From: Liquorilactobacillus mali KCTC 3596 = DSM 20444
GTDB lineage: Bacteria > Bacillota > Bacilli > Lactobacillales > Lactobacillaceae
DNA length: 60,266 nucleotides
Direction: 5' to 3'
Assembly: GCF_000260415.1 (NCBI RefSeq)
Contig: NZ_BACP01000025.1
Span: forward strand, 1 to 60,266
How positions within the stretch are numbered: position 1 is the stretch's first letter; every line of letters starts with the position of its first letter. The position numbers were made by a program, and so were the translations under genes. Below the pieces are notes generated by a model. The model made no database searches. It had not been told where the DNA came from and was given only the letters and a program-made list of their open reading frames with translations. Positions 37,799 to 46,899 of the stretch are shown in pieces.

Positions 37799-39232
37799 CT
37801 AAGTCTTAAAAAAAGATTCAAGAATTACCTTGTAGTTCACAAGTGAATCCTCTTTATATTTCTTTTTTTCAAACTTAAACTCATTTAACTTCAATTCTTC
37901 TCCCCTTAATTGACAACATTTTTCGTTATGCTCAGGTATCACACTTTCCCTAAAATATTTTAGTAAATATTTTCTTCTGCATCCATCATTTGTAATATAT
38001 CGCAACAGTACATTTAATTTCTCTAATTTTTCCTTACGTCTCTTAGAGAAAATTGCTTTAATTTTGTCAGTCTTTATATTTTGGTCAAAATAATACTGCA
38101 AGACTCTATCCGTACTGGATGGATCATCAAGTTCACTAGCAGTATTAAAATTATCAATATCAAAATCATCAGGCAAACTGTCTATGCTGAGCTGTTGCTG
38201 TAATCCAATATCTGTTTTTGAATACAATAAGACTGCAATACTTCTTTTTCCATCCCTACCCGCTCTCCCAATTTCTTGCACATAGCTACTCAAGTCACTC
38301 GGTAGATGGTAATGTATGACGTAGCGCACATCCTGCTTGTTTATCCCCATTCCAAAAGCGCTGGTAGCACAGACAATGTCTAACTGATTTTCCATAAACT
38401 GATGCTGTATCGTATATCGATTCATTACACTTAAATCTGCGTGATATGACGCCGCGCGCAAATTAGTTTTTATTCTGATCATCTCACTAATTCTATCAGC
38501 CTGTTTCTTACTCGAGAAATAAATTAAACCTGGCCCATTAAGCTGAGAAATTAATTCTATCAAGTACATATTTTTTTCTGTAGAAGATGGTGACTCGTGT
38601 ACGGCCAAAAAAATATTAGGACGATCAACAGAATACCGGATTACATGCGAAGTCTCGCTGCTATCAAATAAATTAACCTGTATATCATGAGCAACTTCAC
38701 TTGTTGCTGTCGCAGTCAGAGCCAGCGTAAGCGGGCAATGTAACAATTTACGGAAGTTTTTAATGCGCAAATAATCTGGTCTAAAATCGGGTCCCCATTG
38801 TGAAATGCAATGAGCCTCATCAACGACTAGGAGTCCAATATCTATTTTTGATAATTGAAGTGCAACTTTATCATTTTTTAACATTTCCGGTGATACATAA
38901 ATGAATGAATAAGATGCTATGTTATTCAAAATAAAGTCTTTCTCGTTATATGATAATTCAGACGTCAATGCCACAACTTTTTTCTCACCGCTATATTTTA
39001 ATTGTTCTACCTGATCATTCATCAAAGACAAAAGTGGAGATATTATCAATACTGGTTTCCTAATAATCTTGCCAGTTAACTGATAACACAAAGATTTACC
39101 TGTTCCCGTTGGTAGAATACCTAATGTTGAATTATTTGCAAGCAGGCTTTTGATGATCTCAATCTGTCCCTTTTTAAACTCAGAATATCCAAAATATTGC
39201 TTTAAAAGTTGCTTTAATTGCAAATTATTCAA
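37799..39232 (-). CDS. recQ: RecQ-family ATP-dependent DNA helicase
   Basis: RecQ unwinds DNA 3' to 5' in repair. I start it at the TTG at 39232 (L-N-N-L-Q-L-K), eight bases after AAAGGAG, giving 477 residues; a longer frame has no ribosome binding site and runs in ypbB. The helicase motifs are complete: the GYSEFKKGQ Q-motif region, Walker A LPTGTGKSLCYQL, DEAH in VVDEAHCISQWGPDFRP, TATA in LTATATS, and the QEIGRAGRDGK motif VI. The C-terminal part is short, with a partial zinc-binding region (CRRKYLLKYF, EKCC), and no HRDC domain follows, so it fits the RecS subgroup. Its start overlaps ypbB. Confidence 0.93.
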   Translation of the reverse strand: MNNLQLKQLLKQYFGYSEFKKGQIEIIKSLLANNSTLGILPTGTGKSLCYQLTGKIIRKPVLIISPLLSLMNDQVEQLKYSGEKKVVALTSELSYNEKDFILNNIASYSFIYVSPEMLKNDKVALQLSKIDIGLLVVDEAHCISQWGPDFRPDYLRIKNFRKLLHCPLTLALTATATSEVAHDIQVNLFDSSETSHVIRYSVDRPNIFLAVHESPSSTEKNMYLIELISQLNGPGLIYFSSKKQADRISEMIRIKTNLRAASYHADLSVMNRYTIQHQFMENQLDIVCATSAFGMGINKQDVRYVIHYHLPSDLSSYVQEIGRAGRDGKRSIAVLLYSKTDIGLQQQLSIDSLPDDFDIDNFNTASELDDPSSTDRVLQYYFDQNIKTDKIKAIFSKRRKEKLEKLNVLLRYITNDGCRRKYLLKYFRESVIPEHNEKCCQLRGEELKLNEFKFEKKKYKEDSLVNYKVILESFFKT

Positions 39233-40250
39233 TCCTTTTGCTCCTTTCAATCTGGAATAATCTAAATTTGAAAAACTCAATGTGGTCGTCTAACTGCTTA
39301 TAATCCCAGTCAATCGTCTCTCCTATGAAAGTACTCGTCATAATGCTGTAATCATCTGTAGTTATAAGCCTGTGGTATACAAAATCATCACGTAAAATTG
39401 CACTTTCCAACAAATGCTCCTTAATTGTACTCACCCTTAATCTACGCTTTTCTGCGATTTGTTCTATGCTAAGATTGTCATTGAACAGTTGATAAGTGAT
39501 TAACGCACTTTTGGATAGTTTTTCCTTGGTACTTAGCGGAACGACTAACCGTCTAAAATTAGAGTCTCCCTCTAGAAGAAAAAATGCAAATTGCATGCTT
39601 AAATCCCTCCATAATGAGACAACATCTTCATGTGAGAACTTTGGAAGCATGGTTGCAACTTGTTCAGTTGTCTTTCCGATAGTTTCATGTCCACTGAAAA
39701 GTGCCATAAAAATATTGGATTGTTCTTGGGGAAGATGCTCCAAAAAAAGTTTAAGCAACTGTTTTAAACTACTAGCAAGATCATTCTTATTCGCAATATT
39801 TTGATACCAGTTTTTAAAGAAAAGCTGAGCTCTAATTGAGGAACCAACCACGTAATAACGGTGATTATGATACGATAGCTCAGATATTACTTGAATCAAT
39901 AGCGGCAGGAGTTCAAGCCATTGTTTCTCATCTATATGCTGAAAAAGCGATGGTTCAGTTATTATATAGCTCTTTTTTTGATAATCCTTTTTCTGGATAA
40001 TTCCAGCCGCTGATAATATAAGACCTTTCGAAGTTGCAGCAAGATACCCTTTTTCACACAGATTATCTATTTGTAAATCAAATTGCTTTTCATCTAATTC
40101 AGGTTCAACATTCAGCCAATCCAAAATGTGATACTGCATTCCCCAATACAGACTTGAAACAGTCCTTTTATTACTTAGCACTTGCCTGATCACTGCATGC
40201 CTTCTTGGTTGAGTATCTGAAAAGAAAAGTAGCCACTTATCATCGTTCAA
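39225..40250 (-). CDS. ypbB: YpbB-like helicase-partner protein with a helix-turn-helix domain
   Basis: The 341 residues correspond to YpbB, found directly upstream of recQ in Firmicutes. A C-terminal helix-turn-helix (LSIEQIAEKRRLRVSTIKEHLLE at about 270-292) is the recognisable part; the N-terminal two thirds is helical and low in identity. It overlaps recQ by eight bases, so translation is coupled. It is presumed to help RecQ; direct evidence is lacking. Confidence 0.85.
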   Translation of the reverse strand: MNDDKWLLFFSDTQPRRHAVIRQVLSNKRTVSSLYWGMQYHILDWLNVEPELDEKQFDLQIDNLCEKGYLAATSKGLILSAAGIIQKKDYQKKSYIITEPSLFQHIDEKQWLELLPLLIQVISELSYHNHRYYVVGSSIRAQLFFKNWYQNIANKNDLASSLKQLLKLFLEHLPQEQSNIFMALFSGHETIGKTTEQVATMLPKFSHEDVVSLWRDLSMQFAFFLLEGDSNFRRLVVPLSTKEKLSKSALITYQLFNDNLSIEQIAEKRRLRVSTIKEHLLESAILRDDFVYHRLITTDDYSIMTSTFIGETIDWDYKQLDDHIEFFKFRLFQIERSKRIE

Positions 40251-40422
40251 GAATTAACCTCCCTTATACATCCTATAGTTATTCTACATTATTAATACAT
40301 ATTTAGTCAGTATCATTAATATTATCTGCAAAAAGATTAATAAAAAAAGCAAATAGAAGCCTGACTATTTATTTCAATGATTAACATTCGCATAATATTA
40401 TACCTAATCTTTGCTCACAATT

Positions 40423-40461
40423 AAAAAGGCAGAACTAGAAGTTTTTTACTTCTAATCCTGC
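40423..40461 (-). terminator. Intrinsic terminator of ribU
   Basis: On the minus strand GCAGGATTAGAAG pairs with CTTCTAGTTCTGC around a TAAAAAA loop, followed by a C and five T, 22 bases after the ribU stop. Confidence 0.85.
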
Positions 40462-40482
40462 ACAGAAATTTATCTAATAAGA

Positions 40483-41061
40483 CTATTTCAGAACGATTGA
40501 TTGCTTAACAAGCCATTCTTTCATCTTAGCAAACAAGATCCAAAATGCTGCTCCAACCAAAATTCCCTTAATTAAATTGAAAGGAACGATGCCAATTAAA
40601 ACAAGTTTTGCTAGTGGCATGGATAACTTCATACCTAACACACTCATATATAAAGGCATAATTACAAAATAATTGGCTAACGATAAGATTACAGTTAGGC
40701 TTAGTGTTCCCAAGAAAATAGAACGGACAATGTTCCAGATACTTGCATCATAGCGTTTACGCAATGCGTAAAAAATTGGTAGTGCAAATGTCATCGAAGC
40801 AATAAAATTAGTTGCCACCCCAATCAGTCTATCGATTGATGGACCAGAAATTAGAAAATAGAGGATCGAACGAATCAAAGCAATTTCAATTCCTCCAAGC
40901 GGTCCAAGGATAAACATACCAAAAAGAATTGGTAAATCCGAAAAATCGACTTTCATGTAAGGGACCAGTGGAACTACCACAAAAGACAAGAACATCAATA
41001 AGTACGAAATACCCGCTAAACTAGCAGAAATAACATAACGACGTGTAGCTGTATAGACCAT
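40483..41061 (-). CDS. ribU: Riboflavin ECF transporter S component
   Basis: RibU is the membrane subunit that binds riboflavin and works with the ECF energising module (elsewhere in the genome). I start it at the ATG at 41061, after AGGAGG. The 192 residues have about six spans and the family motif: VPYMKVDFSDLPILFGMFILGPLGG (written in pieces: KVDFSDLP and GPLGGIEIALIRS), which lines the substrate site. The FMN riboswitch just upstream confirms the vitamin. Confidence 0.95.
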   Translation of the reverse strand: MVYTATRRYVISASLAGISYLLMFLSFVVVPLVPYMKVDFSDLPILFGMFILGPLGGIEIALIRSILYFLISGPSIDRLIGVATNFIASMTFALPIFYALRKRYDASIWNIVRSIFLGTLSLTVILSLANYFVIMPLYMSVLGMKLSMPLAKLVLIGIVPFNLIKGILVGAAFWILFAKMKEWLVKQSIVLK

Positions 41062-41109
41062 CAAAAAAACCTCCTGATGTTCATCTTCACGGGTCCTATT
41101 TGAAAATAC

Positions 41110-41142
41110 AAAAAAACCTGCTGATCAGAGACCAACAGGGTT
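41110..41142 (-). terminator. Riboswitch-controlled terminator before ribU
   Basis: On the minus strand AACCCTGTTG pairs with CAGCAGGTT with one bulged C, and seven T follow, between the FMN aptamer and the ribU ribosome binding site. It would be formed when FMN is bound. Confidence 0.8.
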
Positions 41143-41172
41143 CAATTGACTTTTTATAATCAAACAAGCCCT

Positions 41173-41285
41173 ATCTTCTTTATCCAGACTTTACTGTCGG
41201 TTTTGGACTTACACCAAATCAACTGCACGAATGCAGGTCGCGGACTATCACCGCCGGTCGGGAGTTTCACCCTGCCCCTGAAGAT
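41173..41285 (-). promoter_or_regulatory. FMN riboswitch (RFN element)
   Basis: The minus strand carries all conserved blocks of the RFN aptamer: ATCTTC(A)GGGGCAGGGTGAAA at the 5' side, the TCCCGACCGGCGGT segment, AGTCCGCGACC, GATTTGGTG, the ACCGACAGT segment with a TCTGGAT block and a closing GAAGAT. It is followed by a terminator and the ribU gene. It switches ribU off at high FMN. Confidence 0.97.
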
Positions 41286-41348
41286 AAACCATATTATTTT
41301 ATTACTCTTGAATTTTAGCATTATCTACACAATAATGCAACTATTTAT

Positions 41349-42068
41349 TTACTTACTTTTAAGGCGTAAAACCTCATCGTGCGTTAATTCTCTATAATCT
41401 CCCGAGGTTAAACCATCCAATGTTAAGAAACCATATGTTTCACGCTTTAACTTCTCCACTGGGTGACCGATTGCATCAAACATTTTTTTCACTTGATGAT
41501 AACGTCCTTCATGGATTACCAAAGAAACAAGAGCCTTTTTCTTTTTCTGATCTGCTGATAACAGTCTTGCTTTTGCAGGTGCAGTCTTTTTACCCTCAAT
41601 CATCACACCTAAACGCAATTTTTTAAAATCTTCATTCTCTGGTATACCCGAAACTTTAGCAACATAGGTTTTATCAACCTTATTTTTTGGATGCATTAAC
41701 TTGTTGGCCAAATCACCATCATTAGTCATCAAGAGCAATCCGGAAGTATCATAATCAAGTCTGCCCACCGGATAAATTCGTTGCTCAATGTTCTTAAAAT
41801 AATCGGTTACGACTTTTCGTCCCTTATCGTCACTTACTGCGGTAATAACTCCGCGTGGTTTGTAGAAGAGAAAATATACCTTTTTTTCTGTATCTAGAGT
41901 TTTTCCAGCAACTACAACTATATCGTTACTTGATACCTTTGTGCCAAGTTCCTTAATTACCTTGCCATTCACAGATACTTTTCCATCCAAAATCATCTTC
42001 TCAGATGCTCTCCTGGAAGCTACGCCCGCATTTGCCATAACCTTTTGTAAACGTTCATTTGATTCCAT
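41349..42068 (-). CDS. rluB: Pseudouridine synthase RluB
   Basis: RluB makes a pseudouridine in 23S rRNA. I start it at the ATG at 42068 (MESNERLQKVMA), after AGGAGAAACAAAT. The 239 residues begin with an S4 RNA-binding domain (about 4-60, RLQKVMANAGVASRRASEKMI) and contain the catalytic Asp in GRLDYDTSGLLLMTNDG and the GRYHQVKKMFDAIG segment. It follows scpB by 19 bases in the conserved scpA-scpB-rluB block. Confidence 0.95.
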   Translation of the reverse strand: MESNERLQKVMANAGVASRRASEKMILDGKVSVNGKVIKELGTKVSSNDIVVVAGKTLDTEKKVYFLFYKPRGVITAVSDDKGRKVVTDYFKNIEQRIYPVGRLDYDTSGLLLMTNDGDLANKLMHPKNKVDKTYVAKVSGIPENEDFKKLRLGVMIEGKKTAPAKARLLSADQKKKKALVSLVIHEGRYHQVKKMFDAIGHPVEKLKRETYGFLTLDGLTSGDYRELTHDEVLRLKSK

Positions 42069-42087
42069 ATTTGTTTCTCCTATTTTT

Positions 42088-42681
42088 TCATTCGCCATCT
42101 TCGAGGGTCTCATTAAATAAGTCTAGTAAATTTTGTTCTCCATTATTCAGCATACCCTCTTCTTCAGATATCTCTGGTAAGGGTGGTAATTCAGCTAACG
42201 AATGCAGACCAAAATAATTCAAAAAGTTCTCTGTTGTTTTATACAAAATTGGACGGCCTGGTGCATCAAGCCTCCCTGCTTCTTCAATCAATTCAAACGC
42301 CAGTAACTTTTGAATTGATCCATTTGACTTAACACCACGAATTTCGTCAATACGTACACGTGTAACAGGCTGCTGATACGCAATAATTGCAAGTGCTTCT
42401 AATGCTGCACGCGAAAGAGCCGACATATTAGGAGCCTCAAAATAATCCCGTAAAAGATCTGCAAACTTGCTCTTAGTGGCTAAGCGATAAAACTCATTAG
42501 TTGTAATTATTTCAAGACAACAGCCTTGATCTTCCGCATATTTTTTATTTAAAAGGCCCATTTGCTCCATCACAGCCGGCTTCAGCAATCCAGTCAATTG
42601 CGAAAGCTGAGTCAAGGATATCCCCTCATTTCCCGCAACAAAAAGAAGAGCTTCAATCTCCGCTTGAATTGTTGATTGCAT
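42088..42681 (-). CDS. scpB: Segregation and condensation protein B
   Basis: ScpB is the winged-helix partner of Smc-ScpA condensin. The 197 residues have two winged helix domains, with EALLFVAGNEGISL near the start, LSRAALEALAIIAYQQPVTR at about 85-105 and the EIRGVKSNGSIQKLLAFELI segment. It overlaps scpA by 29 bases. Confidence 0.96.
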   Translation of the reverse strand: MQSTIQAEIEALLFVAGNEGISLTQLSQLTGLLKPAVMEQMGLLNKKYAEDQGCCLEIITTNEFYRLATKSKFADLLRDYFEAPNMSALSRAALEALAIIAYQQPVTRVRIDEIRGVKSNGSIQKLLAFELIEEAGRLDAPGRPILYKTTENFLNYFGLHSLAELPPLPEISEEEGMLNNGEQNLLDLFNETLEDGE

Positions 42682-43423
42682 TAACTACACTCCTCAAAAT
42701 AATGGTATCTAAACTTTGTTTTTGAATTATCTCAATTGTTCCTCTTTTTACTAGTTCTAGCATTGCTAGGAAACAAGTTACAATTTTCTCAACTTGTACT
42801 TCTTGTTCAATAATTAAAGAATCAAAGGAGATAGAACCGTTCTTCAATAAACGGTAAAGAATATTTGTCATTTCACCCTCTATTGTAAAGTGTTCTTTTC
42901 TAATGCTTCCCTTTTTTGCAATGACCGTTTTTTTGCTGGCCAGTAGTCGTACAAAAGTCTGTTTTAAGAGCACTGCAGGCTGACTGCCGCTCAGCAACAC
43001 TTTACGCGTGTCACATGGCTCATCAGCTTGCTCTCTAGTGTAATGTAATGCCCTTGATTCAAAAAGCTCATCCAGGTTCTCAGCTGCCATTTGATAACAC
43101 TGATGTTCCAAAAGTTGTTGCACAAGTTCAAGTCTTGGATCATCAATTGTCTCAGCATCTTCCAACTCATCGTGATTGGGCAAGAGCATCTTACTTTTTA
43201 TATTTAATAATGTGGAAGCCATCACCAAATACTCCCCAGCTATATCAAGTTCCATCGTCTGCATTTGATGCAACTTTTCAATATACTGTGAAGTTATTTC
43301 TGTCATTGGAATATCATAAATGTCCATTTGATTCTGTTTTATAAGATGCAATAACAAGTCCAAAGGACCTTCAAAACTTTTTATTTTGAAAGTCAACTTC
43401 TGGTTCTCAAAACTAGTTACCAT
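42653..43423 (-). CDS. scpA: Segregation and condensation protein A
   Basis: ScpA is the kleisin of the bacterial condensin. The 256 residues have the N-terminal FEGPLDLLLHLIKQNQMDIYD signature, a central ASTLLNIKSKMLLP and a C-terminal winged helix (about 185-256) that meets the Smc head. It overlaps ribT by 11 bases and scpB by 29 bases. Confidence 0.96.
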   Translation of the reverse strand: MVTSFENQKLTFKIKSFEGPLDLLLHLIKQNQMDIYDIPMTEITSQYIEKLHQMQTMELDIAGEYLVMASTLLNIKSKMLLPNHDELEDAETIDDPRLELVQQLLEHQCYQMAAENLDELFESRALHYTREQADEPCDTRKVLLSGSQPAVLLKQTFVRLLASKKTVIAKKGSIRKEHFTIEGEMTNILYRLLKNGSISFDSLIIEQEVQVEKIVTCFLAMLELVKRGTIEIIQKQSLDTIILRSVVNAINNSSGD

Positions 43424-43775
43424 TATTACGGTGCTCCCACTTTGTAATTAGCCCAGCTGTTTCGAGGCTCCCCATCATCTTTCTTCCTGGATATAACTCG
43501 CATAATCCACTAAGCATATCAAAGCTGACACCCTCATTTCTCTCTGCAGGTGTTATTGCAATATGACGTACCATCAAGATATCATCCGAAATCTCAACAC
43601 CAATAACCCCGATAAAGTCGCCATTATCATTTTTCCAAAGATAAAGGCAACGTTCATCAGCACCACTGTACCAATTCAATTCAGTTTTTAAATGCGAGTA
43701 CTCTTTTAAATCTGGGATAAATGAAAGTAACCCCATCGTAATTTTCTCATAATCATTTTTATACTTATAAAGCAT
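43413..43775 (-). CDS. ribT: RibT-like GNAT-family acetyltransferase
   Basis: I start it at the ATG at 43775 (MLYKYKNDYEKI), six bases after AGGAGG; the longer frame has no site. The 120 residues match RibT, a GNAT-fold protein known next to rib or scpA genes in Firmicutes, with IGVIGVEISDDILMVRHIAITPAERNEG as the acetyl-CoA binding part. Its substrate is not established. No riboflavin synthesis gene is seen in the window. Confidence 0.85.
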   Translation of the reverse strand: MLYKYKNDYEKITMGLLSFIPDLKEYSHLKTELNWYSGADERCLYLWKNDNGDFIGVIGVEISDDILMVRHIAITPAERNEGVSFDMLSGLCELYPGRKMMGSLETAGLITKWEHRNNGN

Positions 43776-43859
43776 GATGACCTCCTGTGGTCTCAAAAAG
43801 GTATTAATAAGTAAAGTTGCACCAACTTTATCATAATTCTATTCTTTAAACAATTTATT

Positions 43860-44747
43860 CTAAGCACGTGGATGATATTTTCCGTAAATTTCCGCTAATC
43901 TTCTCTTTGACAAATGTGTATAGATCTGAGTCGTTGAGATATCTGAGTGTCCTAAAAGCTCCTGAACGATTCTTAAATCTGCACCATTTTCCAAGATATG
44001 AGTCGCAAATGAATGCCTAAGCGTATGCGGAGTAACATTTTTCTCAATCCCTGCCCTTAAAACATCTGCTTTCAAGTTTTTCCATATACCTTGTCTTGTC
44101 AACTTTCTCCCATGATGATTTAGAAACAAAAAATTACTTTGCTGTTTCTTCAATAACCTAGGACGAATGTTATTCAAGTATTTCTCAACCCACGAAATAG
44201 CTTTATCTCCAATTGGGACTATTCTTTCTTTTTGGCCCTTCCCAATCGTCTGAATCAATCCCAAACTCAGATGTAAATCTGCAAGCTGAATATTAATAAC
44301 TTCACTGACACGCAATCCAGTAGCATACATCAACTCTAAAATGGCACGATTTCTGATGCCAAGAGGCTTTGAAGTATCAGGCGAATTCAAGAGTTTTTCA
44401 ACTTCAGATGTTGAGAGTACCTCTGGAAGATGCTCACTCTTTTTGGGAGCATCAATTAATTCCATTGGATCATTTTGAATAATACCCTCTTCAACCAAAT
44501 ATTGAAAGAACTTTCTTAAACTAGTCACAGAGCGTACTATCGAACTTGTAGCTTTTTGCTGATTAGATTCTAATTCTAGAAAATCAACAATAATCTGTCT
44601 CGTAATAACTGTGAATTTATCAATTTTTCGTGTTTCAAGAAAGGCTATAAATTGCACCAAATCATTTTGATAGCTGCTAACCGTATTTTCAGAAAGTCCA
44701 CGCTCTACTTTTAAATAATGTATATAATCTAAAATAGTATCTTTGAT
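43860..44747 (-). CDS. xerD: Tyrosine recombinase XerD with a probable AUC start codon
   Basis: XerD pairs with XerC at dif. A TTG at 44660 starts a frame that lacks 29 conserved N-terminal codons. The coding frame continues upstream as KDTILDYIHYLKVERGLS, then ends in ATC AAA with a GAGG eight bases before the ATC at 44747, and no ATG, GTG or TTG exists before a TAG about 25 bases further upstream. I place the start at this AUC, giving 295 residues, the family norm. The catalytic set is complete: Arg146 (TGLRVSE), Lys170, His241 and Arg244 (HTLRHSFATH), His267 (LLGHSD) and Tyr276. It lies between fur and ribT. Confidence 0.88.
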   Translation of the reverse strand: MKDTILDYIHYLKVERGLSENTVSSYQNDLVQFIAFLETRKIDKFTVITRQIIVDFLELESNQQKATSSIVRSVTSLRKFFQYLVEEGIIQNDPMELIDAPKKSEHLPEVLSTSEVEKLLNSPDTSKPLGIRNRAILELMYATGLRVSEVINIQLADLHLSLGLIQTIGKGQKERIVPIGDKAISWVEKYLNNIRPRLLKKQQSNFLFLNHHGRKLTRQGIWKNLKADVLRAGIEKNVTPHTLRHSFATHILENGADLRIVQELLGHSDISTTQIYTHLSKRRLAEIYGKYHPRA

Positions 44748-44780
44748 AAACTCACCCTCGTTACTGCTGCTCTACCGATC

Positions 44781-45236
44781 CTATTTCTTCTTTGCCAAGC
44801 AATCTGCACAGATACCGTGAAAAATCAAACGATGATCTGTTACCTCAAAACCAAATTTATTTTTAACTTCCTCTTCAACATCTAAAAGTAAATCCTCATG
44901 AACCTCTTGAACCTTACCACATACATTGCAAAGTAAATGGTGATGAAAATGCCCCTGATCAGATAATCTTAAATCGTAGCGCGACATGCCATCTTCAAAA
45001 TTAATCTTGTTCACTATCCCAAGTTCAAACAAAATTTCAAGTGTTCGATAAACGGTAGCTAAGCCGATATCTGTCTCTTTTTTACGTATAAGAGTAAATA
45101 ATTCTTCGGCGGAGAGATGCTTTTCACAATTATGTAAAAGAGTGCTGACAGTAGCACGTCTTTGCGGTGTTAACTTCAAACCAGCCTGATGAAGTTGGGA
45201 TTCAATGTCAGTTATTTGTGTCTCCAAAAATTCCAT
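44781..45236 (-). CDS. fur: Fur-family transcriptional regulator
   Basis: The 151 residues have an N-terminal winged helix (RRATVSTLLHNCEKHLSAEEL, then the helix TDIGLATVYRTLEILFELG) and a C-terminal metal-binding half (GHFHHHLLCNVCGKVQEVH, HGICADCLAK) with two C-x-x-C pairs for structural zinc. The gene order xerD-fur is like Bacillus ripX-fur, which favours iron-sensing Fur, but PerR and Zur share these motifs, so the metal is not certain. Confidence 0.85.
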   Translation of the reverse strand: MEFLETQITDIESQLHQAGLKLTPQRRATVSTLLHNCEKHLSAEELFTLIRKKETDIGLATVYRTLEILFELGIVNKINFEDGMSRYDLRLSDQGHFHHHLLCNVCGKVQEVHEDLLLDVEEEVKNKFGFEVTDHRLIFHGICADCLAKKK

Positions 45237-45268
45237 TACATTAATTCCTTCTTTCTCACATCAAATGG

Positions 45269-46135
45269 TTATTTTTCGTTAAGATACATTTTCCCATCAG
45301 TTTGTTTTACCAATCCAGCTTTCATCAGATGCCCGACTGCACGCTTGAATTGACCCTTGCTGATTCCAAAATAATCTTTAATATCTGCTGGTGTAGATTT
45401 ATCAGTGTAGCTTAGAACACCCTCAGAATGCTGTAATGCTGCTAAAATCATCTGTGCATCATCACTGATTGCTTCATACGCTCTTCTGCGCAATGAAAGA
45501 TTCAGTGTTCCATCTGGTCTGATTCCAATCACTCGCGCATTGAGATGTTCTCCCAAACGTGGTTCACGGTCTCGTTCGCTTGGATGAATAAAACCTAATT
45601 CAAAATCTGAAGTTATGACATGAGTACCTGCCAACTTTAAGCGATAAGCAATCGCTTCAACATTTTTATTTTTCATACTATCATCCGCTTTGCCAGAAAT
45701 TCCTTTAAAAATTTCTTCACTTGCAATTGTTCCCCAAAGGCGTCCTTTTGCGTCAACTCTAAGAGCAATCATTAAACTATCGCCCTTTTTGGGCCAAAGG
45801 TTTGTCAACTCAGGAAGTTCATCAAGTGAAACTGCAACATCCTTATTTGGTAACCCAATATCAACAAACACACCCAAGTCGCGCCGACTGGAAACAACTT
45901 CTCCAAATGCATAGCGGCCAATTTGACTAGTCGGAATTTTCTTTGTTATCTGCAGTTCATGATCCTCATTTTCATATGCAAATCCAGAAATCAAACTTCC
46001 GTTAACTAGTTCCGACTCAGACTCTTCTTTAGCCAATCTAAAAGTTGTTCCTTCACACTGTAAGAAATAAAAATCATCATTCTGATCAGTTACACGGGCT
46101 TCTATAATGTGGCCAATCATTTTATCTTTTTCCAT
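45269..46135 (-). CDS. cvfB: CvfB-like S1 RNA-binding protein
   Basis: The 288 residues resemble CvfB (YitL), a conserved RNA-binding virulence regulator first seen in Staphylococcus. There are three S1-like domains (about 1-65, 68-145, 150-220; the middle with GRYAFGEVVSSRRDLGVFVDIG) and a C-terminal winged helix (about 225-288, IKDYFGISKGQFKRAVGHLMKAGLV). It is downstream of a UPF0756 gene. Confidence 0.9.
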   Translation of the reverse strand: MEKDKMIGHIIEARVTDQNDDFYFLQCEGTTFRLAKEESESELVNGSLISGFAYENEDHELQITKKIPTSQIGRYAFGEVVSSRRDLGVFVDIGLPNKDVAVSLDELPELTNLWPKKGDSLMIALRVDAKGRLWGTIASEEIFKGISGKADDSMKNKNVEAIAYRLKLAGTHVITSDFELGFIHPSERDREPRLGEHLNARVIGIRPDGTLNLSLRRRAYEAISDDAQMILAALQHSEGVLSYTDKSTPADIKDYFGISKGQFKRAVGHLMKAGLVKQTDGKMYLNEK

Positions 46136-46147
46136 TATTTTCCTCCA

Positions 46148-46606
46148 TTAGTTAAGACTCACATGTAACAAACTCATTATACAATAAGCAATTCCTGAAG
46201 CAATTACAGGACCAGCAGCAACTCCTCGCAAGAAGACGACACCAATTATTGTACCAATCACCAAAGCAACTGTCACTTGAGGAGAACCTGCCAGCAAAGA
46301 AATCCCTTGACGAGACAAAACTGCTACCAAGATACCACAGGCAACTGAAATAAGTCCTACAGGTGTTTTGAAAATTTGTATCAAGTCATTAAAAGTTATT
46401 TGTCCAGTAGCGATTGGGATGAGAATAGCAACTGAAATAACTGTTACACCCCAATTGATACCCTTTGTTTGTATTACAGGCATCCAATTATTTGTAAGTG
46501 GGATTGCCTTCAATACCAAAACAACTGCCGCAGCAATTGTAAGTGAATTATTCTTTGCAAAAAAAGCCACTAAAAAAATAATTCCCAAAAAAATCCAACT
46601 TTCCAT
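46148..46606 (-). CDS. UPF0756 (DUF441) membrane protein
   Basis: I start it at the ATG at 46606 ([10 protein letters not shown]) after GGGGTGGAAGA; the longer frame has no better site. The 152-residue protein has four or five hydrophobic spans and the DUF441 features [22 protein letters not shown] (in parts: [16 protein letters not shown]) and the C-terminal [17 protein letters not shown]. Its role is unknown. It is followed at 12 bases by cvfB. Confidence 0.88.
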   Translation of the reverse strand: MESWIFLGIIFLVAFFAKNNSLTIAAAVVLVLKAIPLTNNWMPVIQTKGINWGVTVISVAILIPIATGQITFNDLIQIFKTPVGLISVACGILVAVLSRQGISLLAGSPQVTVALVIGTIIGVVFLRGVAAGPVIASGIAYCIMSLLHVSLN

Positions 46607-46784
46607 TCTTCCACCCCAATGTATATATTCGTTACCTATTTTACCCGAAACCAATATAAATTGCTAATTAATATCTGATCTTACTTAGTAAAAAAGGGAA
46701 AGCAACCAGTTATTTTCACAAAAAATATCATTTATGAAATATTCTATCTGATGTCTGTACATTTTTAATATTCCGACAAAACAA

Positions 46785-46820
46785 AAAAGTTGTACCATCA
46801 ATTTCCTTGGTACAACTTTT
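46785..46820 (-). terminator. Intrinsic terminator of pfkA-pyk
   Basis: AAAAGTTGTACCA (46785-46797) pairs with TGGTACAACTTTT (46808-46820), a perfect 13-bp stem with a 10-base loop; the minus strand has six T after it. It is 80 bases after the pyk stop. Confidence 0.85.
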
Positions 46821-46899
46821 CCATTGAGAAGTGCAACAAATTTAGAAAAACTAACTTTTATAGCACTTATTCTCTTTATTTAAAATTAATCTCAGAATC

